From: Pseudocoprococcus catus
GTDB lineage: Bacteria > Bacillota > Clostridia > Lachnospirales > Lachnospiraceae
DNA: 64,000 nt
Assembly (NCBI RefSeq): GCF_019734885.1
Contig: NZ_JAAXCM010000021.1
Span: forward strand, 124,001-188,000
Reading direction: 5' to 3'
Under the pieces are notes generated by a model, which searched no databases, was not told the DNA's origin, and saw nothing but the letters and a program-made list of their open reading frames with translations. Of this stretch, positions 1 to 8,549 are shown in pieces (position 1 is the first letter of the stretch; each line of letters opens with the position of its first letter). The translations under genes and the position numbers were made by a program.

Positions 1-83
1 CTGGAAATGCCCGTATTTAAAGGCTTTTTTGCATGTATGGATTTTTTATAAGTTCTTATCATTACTTAAGTTTTCTTAGGAAA

Positions 84-156
84 ATGGTGTAAAAAATGGT
101 GTAAAAATCCGAGATGGTGTAAATTTTGGCAAAAAAGCGGACTGAAATGGTGTAAA
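84..156 (+). repeat. Left-end direct repeats, likely integrase arm sites
   Basis: Four copies of the decamer ATGGTGTAAA begin at 84, 96, 114 and 147, all in one orientation. Near copies (GTGGTGTAAA at 12674 and ATGGTGTATA at 12685) overlap and follow the end of the integrase gene. Tn916-type integrases bind short direct repeats just inside each element end with their N-terminal domain, so these are probably arm-type sites and place the element ends near 80 and 12,700. The crossover core was not found. Confidence 0.6.
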
Positions 157-214
157 TCGTATACGAAGAATGGAATACAGCATTTAATTATTGAATTGAA
201 ATTAAGAGAAGAAT

Positions 215-245
215 AGCGCAGACAGTGGTTAACCATTGCTGCGCT
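215..245 (+). terminator. Hairpin terminator at left end of element
   Basis: AGCGCAG (215-221) pairs with CTGCGCT (239-245), with an inner TGGTTAACCA palindrome, followed by a T-rich run (ATTTTTGTTT). It would stop transcription entering the element from the left. It also lies just beyond the 3' end of the minus-strand regulator gene. Confidence 0.65.
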
Positions 246-260
246 ATTTTTGTTTACTGT

Positions 261-452
261 TTATTTAGTGTGTGGAATTAGTGTATCTGTTTCCATGTTA
301 TCTAAAGCATATTCACAAGCTTGAATGACGAAACTGGAAAAAGTCACGTCTTGATTTTGGATAGCAGCTTCTATTTTATCAATCAGATGAACCGGGAAGC
401 GGATTGTCTTATTTTCCGTTTCTTTACGATTAGGTTTCAATTGAAATGCCAT
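261..452 (-). CDS. Ribbon-helix-helix (CopG/Arc-like) regulator
   Basis: A 63-residue basic protein beginning MAFQLKPNRKE. The stretch NKTIRFPVHLIDKIEAA, followed by a second helix and SSFVIQACEYALDN, has the strand-helix-helix pattern of small RHH DNA-binding proteins, which dimerise and bind palindromes. The ATG at 452 is chosen because AGGAGG sits 8 nt upstream; a TTG two codons earlier is possible but too close. A 16-bp perfect palindrome and repeated TGCAAT half sites lie directly upstream (480-535), so autoregulation is likely. It is the leftmost gene of the element and could control the divergent cargo operon or be the antitoxin-like half of a lost pair; no toxin is adjacent. Confidence 0.7.
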   Translation of the reverse strand: MAFQLKPNRKETENKTIRFPVHLIDKIEAAIQNQDVTFSSFVIQACEYALDNMETDTLIPHTK

Positions 453-479
453 ATGCAATACCTCCTATGAGAATATCAT

Positions 480-535
480 ATTGCAATTTGATAAACAAAT
501 ATGCAATGCAATACGTATTGCAAAATGTAATGCAA
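480..535. promoter_or_regulatory. Palindromic operator for the RHH regulator
   Basis: A perfect 16-bp palindrome, TGCAATACGTATTGCA, spans 507-522. It is flanked by further half sites: ATTGCAAT at 480-487, TGCAAT at 502-507 and ATGCAAA near 530. The cluster sits 28-83 bp upstream of the RHH start codon, where a repressor would cover the promoter. The regulator-operator pairing is inference from position and symmetry. Confidence 0.55.
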
Positions 536-704
536 AATGATAGAATAGTGTTAAATTCGGGTAATCGTGAAATGAGTTTGTAACCGATGTATTAAGGCAA
601 AAAGTAGGTGATGGGGTTGATTTCAAATTTATTGGAATTTGAAATGCTATTTTTATTAATGGTAAATTGATTTATGGTTATCAAATACGATAGGAGAGTG
701 AGAT

Positions 705-1133
705 ATGATTTTCAAGGCAACTAATTTGATTAAGCAGGAGATGGAAGAAAAAGGCTTGTATTGTTCTATTAACGAAGATGATGACATATCGGATGTTATA
801 GTCGGATTTGATATTGAAAATGGGCCAGATGTTGATGTTCATTTTATTTCTTCTGATAATGATAATGATGTAATTGTTCGAGTGTTTGGGTTTATTAATC
901 ATGTAGCGGAAGATAAGGAGGATAAGATACTAAAAGTAATTAATGAATGTAATGATACATATAGATACTTAAAATTTGTTTTGAGTAATGGCAATAATGT
1001 AGATATTGCATATGATTTTTCAATGAAAATAGATGATGCATCAGTTGGGGCAGAAGCATTTAATATTTTTGCGCAATGTGTGACTATTGTTAGGGAGTGT
1101 TATCCAATGTTTATGAAAGTTATGTGGGAGTAA
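705..1133 (+). CDS. YbjN-like hypothetical protein, cargo gene 1
   Basis: 142 residues, acidic, no signal peptide or membrane segment. The layout (short N-terminal helix, alternating strands such as DVDVHFISSD and DVIVRVFGF, a central helix, then a strand and a C-terminal helix with Cys near FAQCVTIVRECYPMF) is reminiscent of YbjN-type domains, but no diagnostic motif can be named. Start ATG follows GGAGAG by 6 nt. It opens a tightly packed six-gene operon (next start 7 bp downstream) of AT-rich genes inside the element. Function unknown; the family suggestion is weak. Confidence 0.6.
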   Translation: MIFKATNLIKQEMEEKGLYCSINEDDDISDVIVGFDIENGPDVDVHFISSDNDNDVIVRVFGFINHVAEDKEDKILKVINECNDTYRYLKFVLSNGNNVDIAYDFSMKIDDASVGAEAFNIFAQCVTIVRECYPMFMKVMWE

Positions 1134-1140
1134 ATCAAAA

Positions 1141-2046
1141 ATGGAAAAGGAGGGACAGTTTAATTTATTAAAAAACGTCAGAAGTGAAAAGGCGCCTTAT
1201 ATTGTAATAGCTGTTGGGTATGTGAGTTCTGTAATAATGATATTAGGGACTTATATCCGTTTTATAGTATTAGGTGGATACAGAGGAACTTTGGATGAAA
1301 GTTTAGTAGACATGTATCAGGAGAGTAGTGGTGGAATACTGGGAAATTGTTTTTTACTTACAATGATATATTCAATGTTTCTGATATGTATAAATTATGG
1401 TAAGGCACATACGGGAATACGTTCAATTGCTGCAAAGATAGAAGCAATTATGCAGCTCGTTTTAATTGTGATTCCATTTTCGTTTTTAATCATTTCGCAG
1501 ATGTTTTATCCATTAGGTGCCTTTTTGGAAATAATTTTAAGTCCATTAATAAAAGGTTTAGGATATTTTGATATTGCCTTGAATAATTTTCCTTTTTTTG
1601 CACTTGTATTGTATGGTACTTCGATATTGCTGCTTTTCTTGGAAAAGTCATATAGAAAGTTTATTGCATATTGGCTGGGGCTGTTTTTTGGTGTAATGGT
1701 GATAGGGCAGCTGTTGATTGAACTATTTCAGTATAAGATATTGGCTGTATTGATATGTATTATTGGTGCGGTTTTAGTTGGCGTGAGAGCATATCATGCA
1801 TGGACAAGACGATGCCCGTCATGTGGAAAATGGGACTGTTTCAATTATGTGGGCGAGAAGGTATTGCGAGAAGAGGATATATCAATGGTCGTTGAGAACA
1901 GGATCAGAGATGCTTCAGGAAATATGTGGGGTACATGTGAACAACATATTCCGGGAAAAGGACAGGTTGTATTGGAATTGTACCGATGCAACAAGTGTGG
2001 TCATAAAGGGACAAAGACTGTTACAAAAAACATAGCTTCTGTTTAA
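1141..2046 (+). CDS. Polytopic membrane protein with C-terminal zinc ribbon
   Basis: 301 residues. About five or six hydrophobic segments fill residues 15-220, then a cytosolic-looking tail begins with CPSCGKWDCF and ends with CNKCGHKG, two Cys pairs that should bind one zinc. Between them lies a segment VVENRIRDASGNMWGTCEQHIPG that recurs almost motif for motif in the next gene (VRVENNIRNRDGKVTGTAEQYIPG). The two proteins are thus paralogous in their tails and may form a membrane complex. Second gene of the cargo operon; starts 7 bp after the first. No known family is recognised with certainty. Confidence 0.65.
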   Translation: MEKEGQFNLLKNVRSEKAPYIVIAVGYVSSVIMILGTYIRFIVLGGYRGTLDESLVDMYQESSGGILGNCFLLTMIYSMFLICINYGKAHTGIRSIAAKIEAIMQLVLIVIPFSFLIISQMFYPLGAFLEIILSPLIKGLGYFDIALNNFPFFALVLYGTSILLLFLEKSYRKFIAYWLGLFFGVMVIGQLLIELFQYKILAVLICIIGAVLVGVRAYHAWTRRCPSCGKWDCFNYVGEKVLREEDISMVVENRIRDASGNMWGTCEQHIPGKGQVVLELYRCNKCGHKGTKTVTKNIASV

Positions 2047-2079
2047 TTTGGCAGAAGTGGCATTTGGAAAGGATAAAAA

Positions 2080-2481
2080 ATGAATACGAGGAAATTTTTA
2101 AAATGGGTTATTGTATTGTCACCGATTATTAATATCTTTGGTATAATTAGCGGAGAATATTCAAGGGGAACTGCGGTTGGAGCAGAAATACTTTGTTGCC
2201 TTGCATCGTTTGCAATGCTTTATTTTGTGGTTTTCAAGGATAAAAATTGTCCAATCTGTAAAAAACCATTTGCTTTAAAAGAAACAAATAGAGAAGTCCT
2301 TTCTAGGGAAAATGTTTCTGTACGGGTTGAAAATAATATTAGAAATAGAGATGGAAAGGTAACAGGTACAGCAGAACAATATATACCGGGTGTGAAGACA
2401 ACATACAATGTCTATTATACTTGTAGATTTTGCGGAAAAGTAACATGCAGAACGTTTGTAAATAAAAAGGCTTTAAGATAG
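2080..2481 (+). CDS. Small membrane protein with zinc ribbon, paralogue of upstream gene
   Basis: 133 residues: two N-terminal hydrophobic segments (about 5-25 and 35-52) followed by a zinc-ribbon tail with CPICKK and CRFCGK pairs. The region between the Cys pairs repeats the VENxIR...GTxEQxIPG pattern of the 301-residue neighbour, pointing to duplication of this tail domain. An AAAGGA ribosome site precedes the ATG. Function unknown; probably acts with the neighbouring membrane and lipoprotein products. Confidence 0.6.
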   Translation: MNTRKFLKWVIVLSPIINIFGIISGEYSRGTAVGAEILCCLASFAMLYFVVFKDKNCPICKKPFALKETNREVLSRENVSVRVENNIRNRDGKVTGTAEQYIPGVKTTYNVYYTCRFCGKVTCRTFVNKKALR

Positions 2482-2504
2482 GAATTATACGAGGGGGATA
2501 AGTT

Positions 2505-3770
2505 TTGAAAAGAAATTGGGTTATTTTAATAACACTGATATTGTCATTAGTTGTATTTGTTGGCTGCGGTGCCAGTGTAGCGAAGGAAGAACAAGTGCAG
2601 AATGATTTGGAAACTTTTTCTGATAAGGCTTTTTTAGCAGATGGAGAAAACATAAGTAGTCTTGTCATTGATAAGAGAGATACAGATAAGAAACAGAAGA
2701 CAGACAGAGTATGGTGTACTGTGACAACTGAGAAAGATGATATCTCATATGAAAAAGGAGTAGTGTTGGATTATTATTTGTATGATAAGGCGGGATGGAC
2801 GCTGGATAATTATACAGTAGATGACTCAGAAAAATGGGTCGTACGACCGTTAAAAGGCGTGGATGAAAATACAATTTCGAACAATCTGGCAGGACAGACT
2901 GTAACGGTGGATGGTGAAGCGTGGGAGATTATAGCTAGTGAAGTTTCCAAAGTATCTATTCAGAGTGAGGATACAGATTTGGAGAAGAAAACATCTCAGG
3001 TGACTCTAGCTGTGCAATTGGATGGTGAAGTGGAAACTGTAGAAGGAACGCTGATTGCTGACTACGAATTTGATAGAGCATGGAAGGTGAAAAATCTTTA
3101 TGCAAAGGATTCTCTTCGTGCTGAGGTAAAAGATGGAAAAGCTTTAGACGTCAGTGCTGACAGTATTCTTGATGACATTCAAAATCCAGAAATAAAGTAT
3201 GGCGTTTCTGGCGCTATCCAGAAAGTTACGATTTCAAAAGATGAGGTAGAAGATTTTTCTGTTGATAGTCAACAATCTAAGTCTAAGGGAACAGAACAAA
3301 CTATTCAGTGCAGCGCAAAATTAATTAAATCAAATGTGACATTTAATGTTGCTATCAATGCAGAGTATGTCTATGAAAATGGTGCATGGAATTGCTATCA
3401 GATTGACCCGGTGTTAACCTTTGATTCTGCGGAGTTACAGGGAGAATGGAAAGGCACATATATAAAGGGTGGTGGTAATGGTGTGGCTGTTCTTGAAATT
3501 ACGGAAGTTGATGGAAATAATCTTAAGGGGACATATAGTTACACACCGTACAAAACAAATAAATGGAGCCAGCCGGGAAGCTATGAAGTGGAAGGTGAAT
3601 TTGTACCAGATGGTCTGCTTGTTACTTTAAAAGCAGGTGATTGGGTTAATGAGCCTGAAAAATATATGTCAGTTACTAAACAGGATATATCAGCTGTTTT
3701 ATATGCGGATGATGCTATCATGAAAGGAAGCGGACAGGAGAGTTGTATATTTAATATTTCAAAACAGTAA
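2505..3770 (+). CDS. Secreted lipoprotein with repeated beta domains
   Basis: 421 residues. The N-terminus (KRNWVILITLILSLVVFVGCGAS) is a lipoprotein signal peptide with lipobox VGC, so the mature protein should be anchored outside the membrane by the Cys. The body has several repeats of similar design, with DxxYEKGVVLDYYLYDKAGW, TSQVTLAVQLDGEVE and TEQTIQCSAKLIKSNVTFN each followed by a YxYxxxxW element, and a last lipocalin-like piece (LQGEWKGTYIKGGGNG). The start is TTG at 2505, 8 nt after GAGGGGG. Fourth gene of the cargo operon. Ligand and role unknown. Confidence 0.65.
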   Translation: MKRNWVILITLILSLVVFVGCGASVAKEEQVQNDLETFSDKAFLADGENISSLVIDKRDTDKKQKTDRVWCTVTTEKDDISYEKGVVLDYYLYDKAGWTLDNYTVDDSEKWVVRPLKGVDENTISNNLAGQTVTVDGEAWEIIASEVSKVSIQSEDTDLEKKTSQVTLAVQLDGEVETVEGTLIADYEFDRAWKVKNLYAKDSLRAEVKDGKALDVSADSILDDIQNPEIKYGVSGAIQKVTISKDEVEDFSVDSQQSKSKGTEQTIQCSAKLIKSNVTFNVAINAEYVYENGAWNCYQIDPVLTFDSAELQGEWKGTYIKGGGNGVAVLEITEVDGNNLKGTYSYTPYKTNKWSQPGSYEVEGEFVPDGLLVTLKAGDWVNEPEKYMSVTKQDISAVLYADDAIMKGSGQESCIFNISKQ

Positions 3771-3852
3771 ATTGTATAAAATTCCCTTGAGTGAGATAAA
3801 GGTTTGCTTGGGGGAATTTGTCATACTTGGAAGCAATAAGGGGTTTTATTAT

Positions 3853-5607
3853 ATGAGGTATATAGGAATGAAAAGAAAAAAAGTATTGTATTTGATTATA
3901 GTGTCTTTATTAGTATTGCTGTTGAATGGATGCTCGGGAATCATGAAGAATCATGGAGAAAGTCTGGGAAATACAGATGGCAATTTACAACAGAGAGGGT
4001 TAGTGGCATCTGACGGAAAGTGGATTTATTATGAATTTAAAGGTGGTTTGTATAAGAGCAAATTGGACGGTTCAGAAAAAACAATGCTCTATTCCATAGG
4101 CGAAGAGAAACCAAATTTATATCAATATCTTTGGTATATTAATGTCAGAGGCGATTGGGTATATTTTTCAGGAAAAAATAATGAAACGGGAACAGCTGGT
4201 TTGTATAAAATAAAAAAGGATGGAACAGGTATTCAAAGATTGGTATCAGATACATATGCAAATGAGGTTTATGTAATAGGAGATAAAATATATTATGATA
4301 GAGATTATGTTTTAAGTTGTGAAGGAAATGGCTCAGATAAAAAAAGGATTAATGCTGTTGAAACAAAAGGGTATGTATTTAATATTTCTGATGGATATAT
4401 GTATTGGCAGGAGGAAGATGCACAAAAAGTATATCATGTTTATAGAAGAAAGTTAGATGGTACGGATGAACAGGAAATTGATGAAAGACGTATTCAGTAT
4501 GTAGTAGTGGATGATGGGTGGATATATTATGAAGAGAGTGATAGGGATGAGGGTGTAGGCCTCATGAAAATGAGGGTAGATGGAACTGATAGGCAAAATG
4601 TGATGACAAATGGTGTTTATAAATACAATGTTAAAGATGGATGGATATATTATTATCATTCCGGTGAAGATAAAGCTACTTTATGGAAGATAAAAACGGA
4701 CGGAACAGAACAACAGGAATTATTTACAGTAGAGCTTACAAAGAATGAGAGTACTATTGGAGTATATACGGTGGGGGATTGGATATATTGCTATTCTGAG
4801 AATATTATGCGAAGGGTTAAAAATGACGGAACAGGATATTCAGTTGTTTTTGATGAGCGAATGAATGAAAATCAAGAAGAGTCAGAGCAAACGCCGATAA
4901 GTGATGTTGGAAGTGAAGTGTTGCCGACAGTGGATACAGATACGGAAAGTAGTGCGGAAACAGAAACGATTGAAAGTGAAGAAATAGAAAGTGAGGCATC
5001 TTCAATGGCTAGTATAGATGAGGATGATTTGACCTTGAATAACACTTATGAAACTCGATTTGAAGATGTTATGTTGGTTACCTATCCTAAGTTTGCTTTT
5101 GACTTTCCGTCAGCATGGGACTTGACAACGAATGTTGATGAGAATGGCGAAACTGCGGTTGTTACCAGCAGCAGAGGCGTGACGGTTACATATACACATA
5201 TGTCTGGCTTTAAAAGAGAAAATTTGTTGAGTGATGGCTCGACAATTATGCTTAGAGTTGAGGCAACAAAAGTTGGAGATTCAAGTTTTGTGCCATCGTA
5301 TGTGCAGGCAACTGATTACTCATATTTAGGGAACTTTGTAGTGGCAAAATTAAAAGTGACAGGTCAGTTGAATATGAAATCTGATTCGGATTTTACAGAT
5401 GTAGATGGCACCGTATGTTATGCTGTCATACCAGAATCTGAGTTAGGAACCCATGATTCTGTTAGAAGCCAGTATTGTGTGGAGTTTGGGTATGATTATT
5501 CAGGAATTATTTCCCTTATAGCAGAAGCAGCACCGGGAGAAAGCTTTAGTGAAGCAGAAGAAGAGGCGGTTATAAAGATGCTGGAAAGCTACAGAGTTGT
5601 AGAATAG
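3853..5607 (+). CDS. Lipoprotein with DUF5050-type beta-propeller repeats
   Basis: About 584 residues. The leader KRKKVLYLIIVSLLVLLLNGCSG is a lipoprotein signal with lipobox NGC. Residues about 50-340 contain repeated WIYYY/LYKxKxDGTxxQxL units typical of DUF5050/TolB-like propellers. An acidic Ser/Glu linker (residues about 345-385) leads to a C-terminal domain (YETRFEDVMLVTYPKFAFDFPSAW) seen in clostridial surface lipoproteins. ATG at 3853 follows AAGGGG; ATG at 3868 would give a more standard leader and is the alternative. Fifth cargo gene; likely a cell-surface binding protein paired with the previous lipoprotein. Confidence 0.65.
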   Translation: MRYIGMKRKKVLYLIIVSLLVLLLNGCSGIMKNHGESLGNTDGNLQQRGLVASDGKWIYYEFKGGLYKSKLDGSEKTMLYSIGEEKPNLYQYLWYINVRGDWVYFSGKNNETGTAGLYKIKKDGTGIQRLVSDTYANEVYVIGDKIYYDRDYVLSCEGNGSDKKRINAVETKGYVFNISDGYMYWQEEDAQKVYHVYRRKLDGTDEQEIDERRIQYVVVDDGWIYYEESDRDEGVGLMKMRVDGTDRQNVMTNGVYKYNVKDGWIYYYHSGEDKATLWKIKTDGTEQQELFTVELTKNESTIGVYTVGDWIYCYSENIMRRVKNDGTGYSVVFDERMNENQEESEQTPISDVGSEVLPTVDTDTESSAETETIESEEIESEASSMASIDEDDLTLNNTYETRFEDVMLVTYPKFAFDFPSAWDLTTNVDENGETAVVTSSRGVTVTYTHMSGFKRENLLSDGSTIMLRVEATKVGDSSFVPSYVQATDYSYLGNFVVAKLKVTGQLNMKSDSDFTDVDGTVCYAVIPESELGTHDSVRSQYCVEFGYDYSGIISLIAEAAPGESFSEAEEEAVIKMLESYRVVE

Positions 5608-5695
5608 AAGACTGCTCAGTATAACAGTTAAATTAGTCAAAAACTTGGAATATGGACATCTATATATGCAAATTAATCGGAAAAGAGCATATGAG

Positions 5696-6799
5696 ATGTC
5701 CATATTTTACAATGAAAATGAATGGAGAAATAGTTTGGATAATTTTAAAGAGAGAATAGATGCAATACGGTATGCCGAAACAGTAAGCGAAAAGGTAAAT
5801 AAAGCAAAAGAATTATTGAACTCTACCGATTTTATTTTGAAGTATGATGCCTTGAGTATATTTGATGGTATGAAATTAAATGATGAAGATAATTATTTTA
5901 AACGTTTTCTGGAATATAGAAGTGAAGCATCAATAGAATATCAATATGTTGATTGTGATGCCAGCCTGTTATGTGTGACCATGTATGTATTGCTGAGTAA
6001 CATATGGAGAATGGATAATATTTTACCTCAGTATAGGAGCAGCGTGAAGTATGAAATTAGGAAAGGTGGAATGCGTTTTAAAGGAGATACGCTGACATCA
6101 GCATTATATCCAATTAAACTTTATCTGGGATGCCTTTGGGAAAAAGTTCATGAAAATAAGCGGCTGCAAGAAAATAAAAATTATTTAGAGTTTTATCAGT
6201 TGTTTGATTATGTAGCAAAAACGGGAATTCCTGTAGCACCAGAAGGTGAATGGATTGAGTATTGTCTGAAACATAGCGACATTATATGGAAAGCAATGGA
6301 TGAGCCAGTAAGAAAGTTTTTGAGAAGTTATATGATGTTTGGAAACTATATGCGTATACCAGGCAATTCTTATTTAACGGGAAACAAAAGATGGCTGTCA
6401 TTTAATACGGCCAGAAGCAATAGAGGGAAATGGGATACAGTTGATACTTTACTGATTAAAATATATGCTTTTTATAAATGGAAAGATGTAACGTATTTAG
6501 AATCAATTTTTACGGAACAGCACAGAGCAATTGCACAGGAGACAGTATCTTGGTTGAAGGAATTTAAGGATTGGGAGACATTTTTGGAAGAAAATTGTCT
6601 CTATTCATTTGTTAATCAAGATTCGCTGATTCCGATTTGCATGAAAACTGGAAAGGCAATAAATGGTATTAATGCGGAGCGGTATGATGCCATACCGAAG
6701 AGGTATCAGGAATTTTTAGTTTTCTTCGGACAGCTTGCCGAGAGGATTCAAGCAAGGAATGTTTGCTTATATGAAAAGATAATACAGAAAGATAGATAA
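5696..6799 (+). CDS. DUF6994-like cytosolic protein, last cargo gene
   Basis: 367 residues, no signal or membrane segment, largely helical and rich in aromatic residues (IEYQYVDCDAS, MRIPGNSYLTGNKRWLSFN, GKWDTVDTLLIKIYAFYKW). The motif about an ordered Pro-Gly-Asn-Ser loop followed by a run of Arg/Lys is like DUF6994-type proteins; no catalytic motif is evident. The ATG at 5696 is preferred because the upstream 17 codons lack a usable ribosome site; even here the site (GGAAAAGA) is weak. It ends the cargo operon 125 bp before the convergent repressor gene. Confidence 0.55.
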   Translation: MSIFYNENEWRNSLDNFKERIDAIRYAETVSEKVNKAKELLNSTDFILKYDALSIFDGMKLNDEDNYFKRFLEYRSEASIEYQYVDCDASLLCVTMYVLLSNIWRMDNILPQYRSSVKYEIRKGGMRFKGDTLTSALYPIKLYLGCLWEKVHENKRLQENKNYLEFYQLFDYVAKTGIPVAPEGEWIEYCLKHSDIIWKAMDEPVRKFLRSYMMFGNYMRIPGNSYLTGNKRWLSFNTARSNRGKWDTVDTLLIKIYAFYKWKDVTYLESIFTEQHRAIAQETVSWLKEFKDWETFLEENCLYSFVNQDSLIPICMKTGKAINGINAERYDAIPKRYQEFLVFFGQLAERIQARNVCLYEKIIQKDR

Positions 6800-6924
6800 A
6801 ATGAGCCGATATATTGAAGCGTCTGGGATTAGGCAGAGCGTTTTTATATATCGGCTTATTATATAGGTTAGATATCAAGAAAACAGCTGTGTGATAAAAG
6901 GATTAGAGCATAAGGCGAGTTTGT

Positions 6925-7530
6925 CTAATTAGAAGAAGACTCGCAAGCTTCTATAAGTTTAAGAATGATATTGTTGTTTTGGCAATCATCTTTTTCAAGA
7001 ATGGATTTATCCACAATAATGAATGAAGAACAGTCGGTTTTCTCAGTTTCTATTGATGGATTCATAAATTCTTCTTTTATTTGGTTAATCCATTCTTCTT
7101 TTAATTTGGACGGCAAATCTTTAATAGATTGTGCAAGTGCAATTTTTTTGAGAGTCTCATATAGCTTTGTATTGATTTCGATAATTGGAAGTGTATGTGT
7201 ATTTGAATCAATGTCTGGGTTGGAATAGTGGAAAGATTCAAAATTGATATATTTTGTTAGGATATCTAAAACATATGAATGTCCGGTTCCATCAATGAGA
7301 CGTTCATATGAAACATGGTAATAGTTTGCAATTTGGATTATTTTGTCTAGGGTGATGCCCTGACCATTCTCTAATTTGGAAATAGTGTTTGCTTGAGAAA
7401 AGCCGAGTTCATTGGCTAGCTCTTCTTGAGTTTGATGTGCATCTTTTCGAAGTGTGTAAATTCTGTTCCCGATTTGCAGTAGTTGGTCATCTGTTAATCG
7501 GCCAGATGGTTGGTTTGGTTGTTTGTTCAT
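6925..7530 (-). CDS. Cro/CI-type HTH repressor of the mobile element
   Basis: 201 residues. Residues 16-80 form an HTH_3 domain (IGNRIYTLRKDAHQTQEELANELGFSQANTISKLENGQGITLDKIIQIANYY). The C-terminal 120 residues are unlike any domain I can name and lack a LexA-type Ser/Lys protease motif. Start is supported by GAGGAGG 8 nt upstream. It is transcribed divergently from the replication/transfer operon, the position of the ImmR-type repressors of integrative elements, so it probably represses the promoter at 7665-7693. Candidate operators are the two ATTCGATT repeats at about 7555 and 7659. Confidence 0.8.
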   Translation of the reverse strand: MNKQPNQPSGRLTDDQLLQIGNRIYTLRKDAHQTQEELANELGFSQANTISKLENGQGITLDKIIQIANYYHVSYERLIDGTGHSYVLDILTKYINFESFHYSNPDIDSNTHTLPIIEINTKLYETLKKIALAQSIKDLPSKLKEEWINQIKEEFMNPSIETEKTDCSSFIIVDKSILEKDDCQNNNIILKLIEACESSSN

Positions 7531-7664
7531 AAGAAGTACCTCCTCTATTAAAAAATTCGATTGATAATGTTATTATAACGTATAAAAAGGAATAAAACAA
7601 TAAATTAAAGTAGAAAATGTACTAAAAAAGAATGAAAAATACTAACAATATATAATAATTCGAT

Positions 7665-7693
7665 TTGAGAATATATGAGGCATAATATATAAT
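7665..7693 (+). promoter_or_regulatory. Sigma-A promoter of the replication/transfer operon
   Basis: TTGAGA (7665-7670) and TATAAT (7688-7693) are separated by 17 bp. The promoter is in the divergent region controlled by the HTH repressor. The transcript would begin near 7700 and carry a leader with a GCTCT/AGAGC hairpin around GATATC (about 7726-7743) before the AAAGGAGG ribosome site of the first gene. Confidence 0.65.
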
Positions 7694-7763
7694 ATAACCA
7701 TCGGAAGCGCAACCGAGTATAGGCAGCTCTGATATCGAGAGCCGCCGGAAAGGAGGTTTATAT

Positions 7764-7991
7764 ATGCAGGTTAAGGTACTGGGCATTAGTCAAGTGAATT
7801 TTACTAATAACAATGGCGAGACCATAAATGGGACGAACTTGTACTGTGGCTACAAGGATGAAAACACAGTTGGAATACGTGCTGATAAATTTTTTTTGAA
7901 GAATGGCATTCAAGCGGACTGTAAGCCAAATGATACAATCGAGCTGGTATTCAATATGCGGGGCAAGGTCGAGTCAGTACAGAAAGTGTAG
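7764..7991 (+). CDS. Small beta-rich protein, first gene of replication operon
   Basis: 75 residues: MQVKVLGISQVNF at the start, then GTNLYCGYKDENTVGIRADKFFL and a basic tail ending GKVESVQKV. Predicted almost all beta strand. Small proteins of this type lead the replication module of several Firmicute integrative elements; a role in binding single-stranded DNA during rolling-circle replication is possible but is inference. The ribosome site AAAGGAGG is strong, suggesting high expression once the repressor is lifted. A perfect 13-bp hairpin follows 20 bp after the stop. Confidence 0.6.
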   Translation: MQVKVLGISQVNFTNNNGETINGTNLYCGYKDENTVGIRADKFFLKNGIQADCKPNDTIELVFNMRGKVESVQKV

Positions 7992-8011
7992 TCTACTGTG
8001 CTAAAAAGAAA

Positions 8012-8043
8012 GATTCATAGGGAAACACAATTCCCTATGAATC
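8012..8043. other. Perfect 13-bp hairpin inside transfer operon
   Basis: GATTCATAGGGAA (8012-8024) pairs perfectly with TTCCCTATGAATC (8031-8043) around the loop ACACAA. No T-run follows on the plus strand, so it is not a standard terminator. It could lower expression of distal genes or serve as a single-strand origin or processing site. Confidence 0.5.
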
Positions 8044-8097
8044 GAGAAAAATACGCAAAATGGAAAACTTATAGAATCAAAGAAAGGAAATTTTAAA

Positions 8098-8487
8098 ATG
8101 GAAAATTCATTAAAGACAAATAAAAAGGCAAATTCAATTGACGTTGTAGCATCTGTTAAAATTTTAGAGGACTGTGTAAGTTTTGAGCATATAGAAGATA
8201 GTGCTTATATAAAGAAACAGCTTATGCTGCTTAACAGTTCTATGAAAGGCTTACCTGAGGAAATTGCGGCAGAGCTGAAAGCGTTTGTTAATGAGGAAAT
8301 TAATCCTATCATCAGTGATTTGGATTACTTCGATTTCTTACAAGATGAGCAGTATGGAGAGTATGATGAAAAAGGACGGTTTTGCATTGAATCGGAAGAA
8401 GCAATGGAAAAAATGATTGCAGCACTGTACCAGCATACACTGATTCTGAATTTAAAATTGTTTCGGAAGATTTCGAAATACATTTAA
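8098..8487 (+). CDS. Hypothetical element protein
   Basis: 129 residues, acidic, helical, with no signal peptide or membrane segment; ends FRKISKYI. Start ATG follows AAAGGAAA by 6 nt. It lies between the small beta protein and the FtsK-like pair, so it belongs to the same operon. No family is recognised; a role in control of replication or transfer is only positional inference. Confidence 0.6.
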   Translation: MENSLKTNKKANSIDVVASVKILEDCVSFEHIEDSAYIKKQLMLLNSSMKGLPEEIAAELKAFVNEEINPIISDLDYFDFLQDEQYGEYDEKGRFCIESEEAMEKMIAALYQHTLILNLKLFRKISKYI

Positions 8488-8549
8488 GATAAGCTGATTG
8501 AAAGGTATCGGGATGTATCGCATCCCGATACTGTAAAGAAGGAAGAAAG

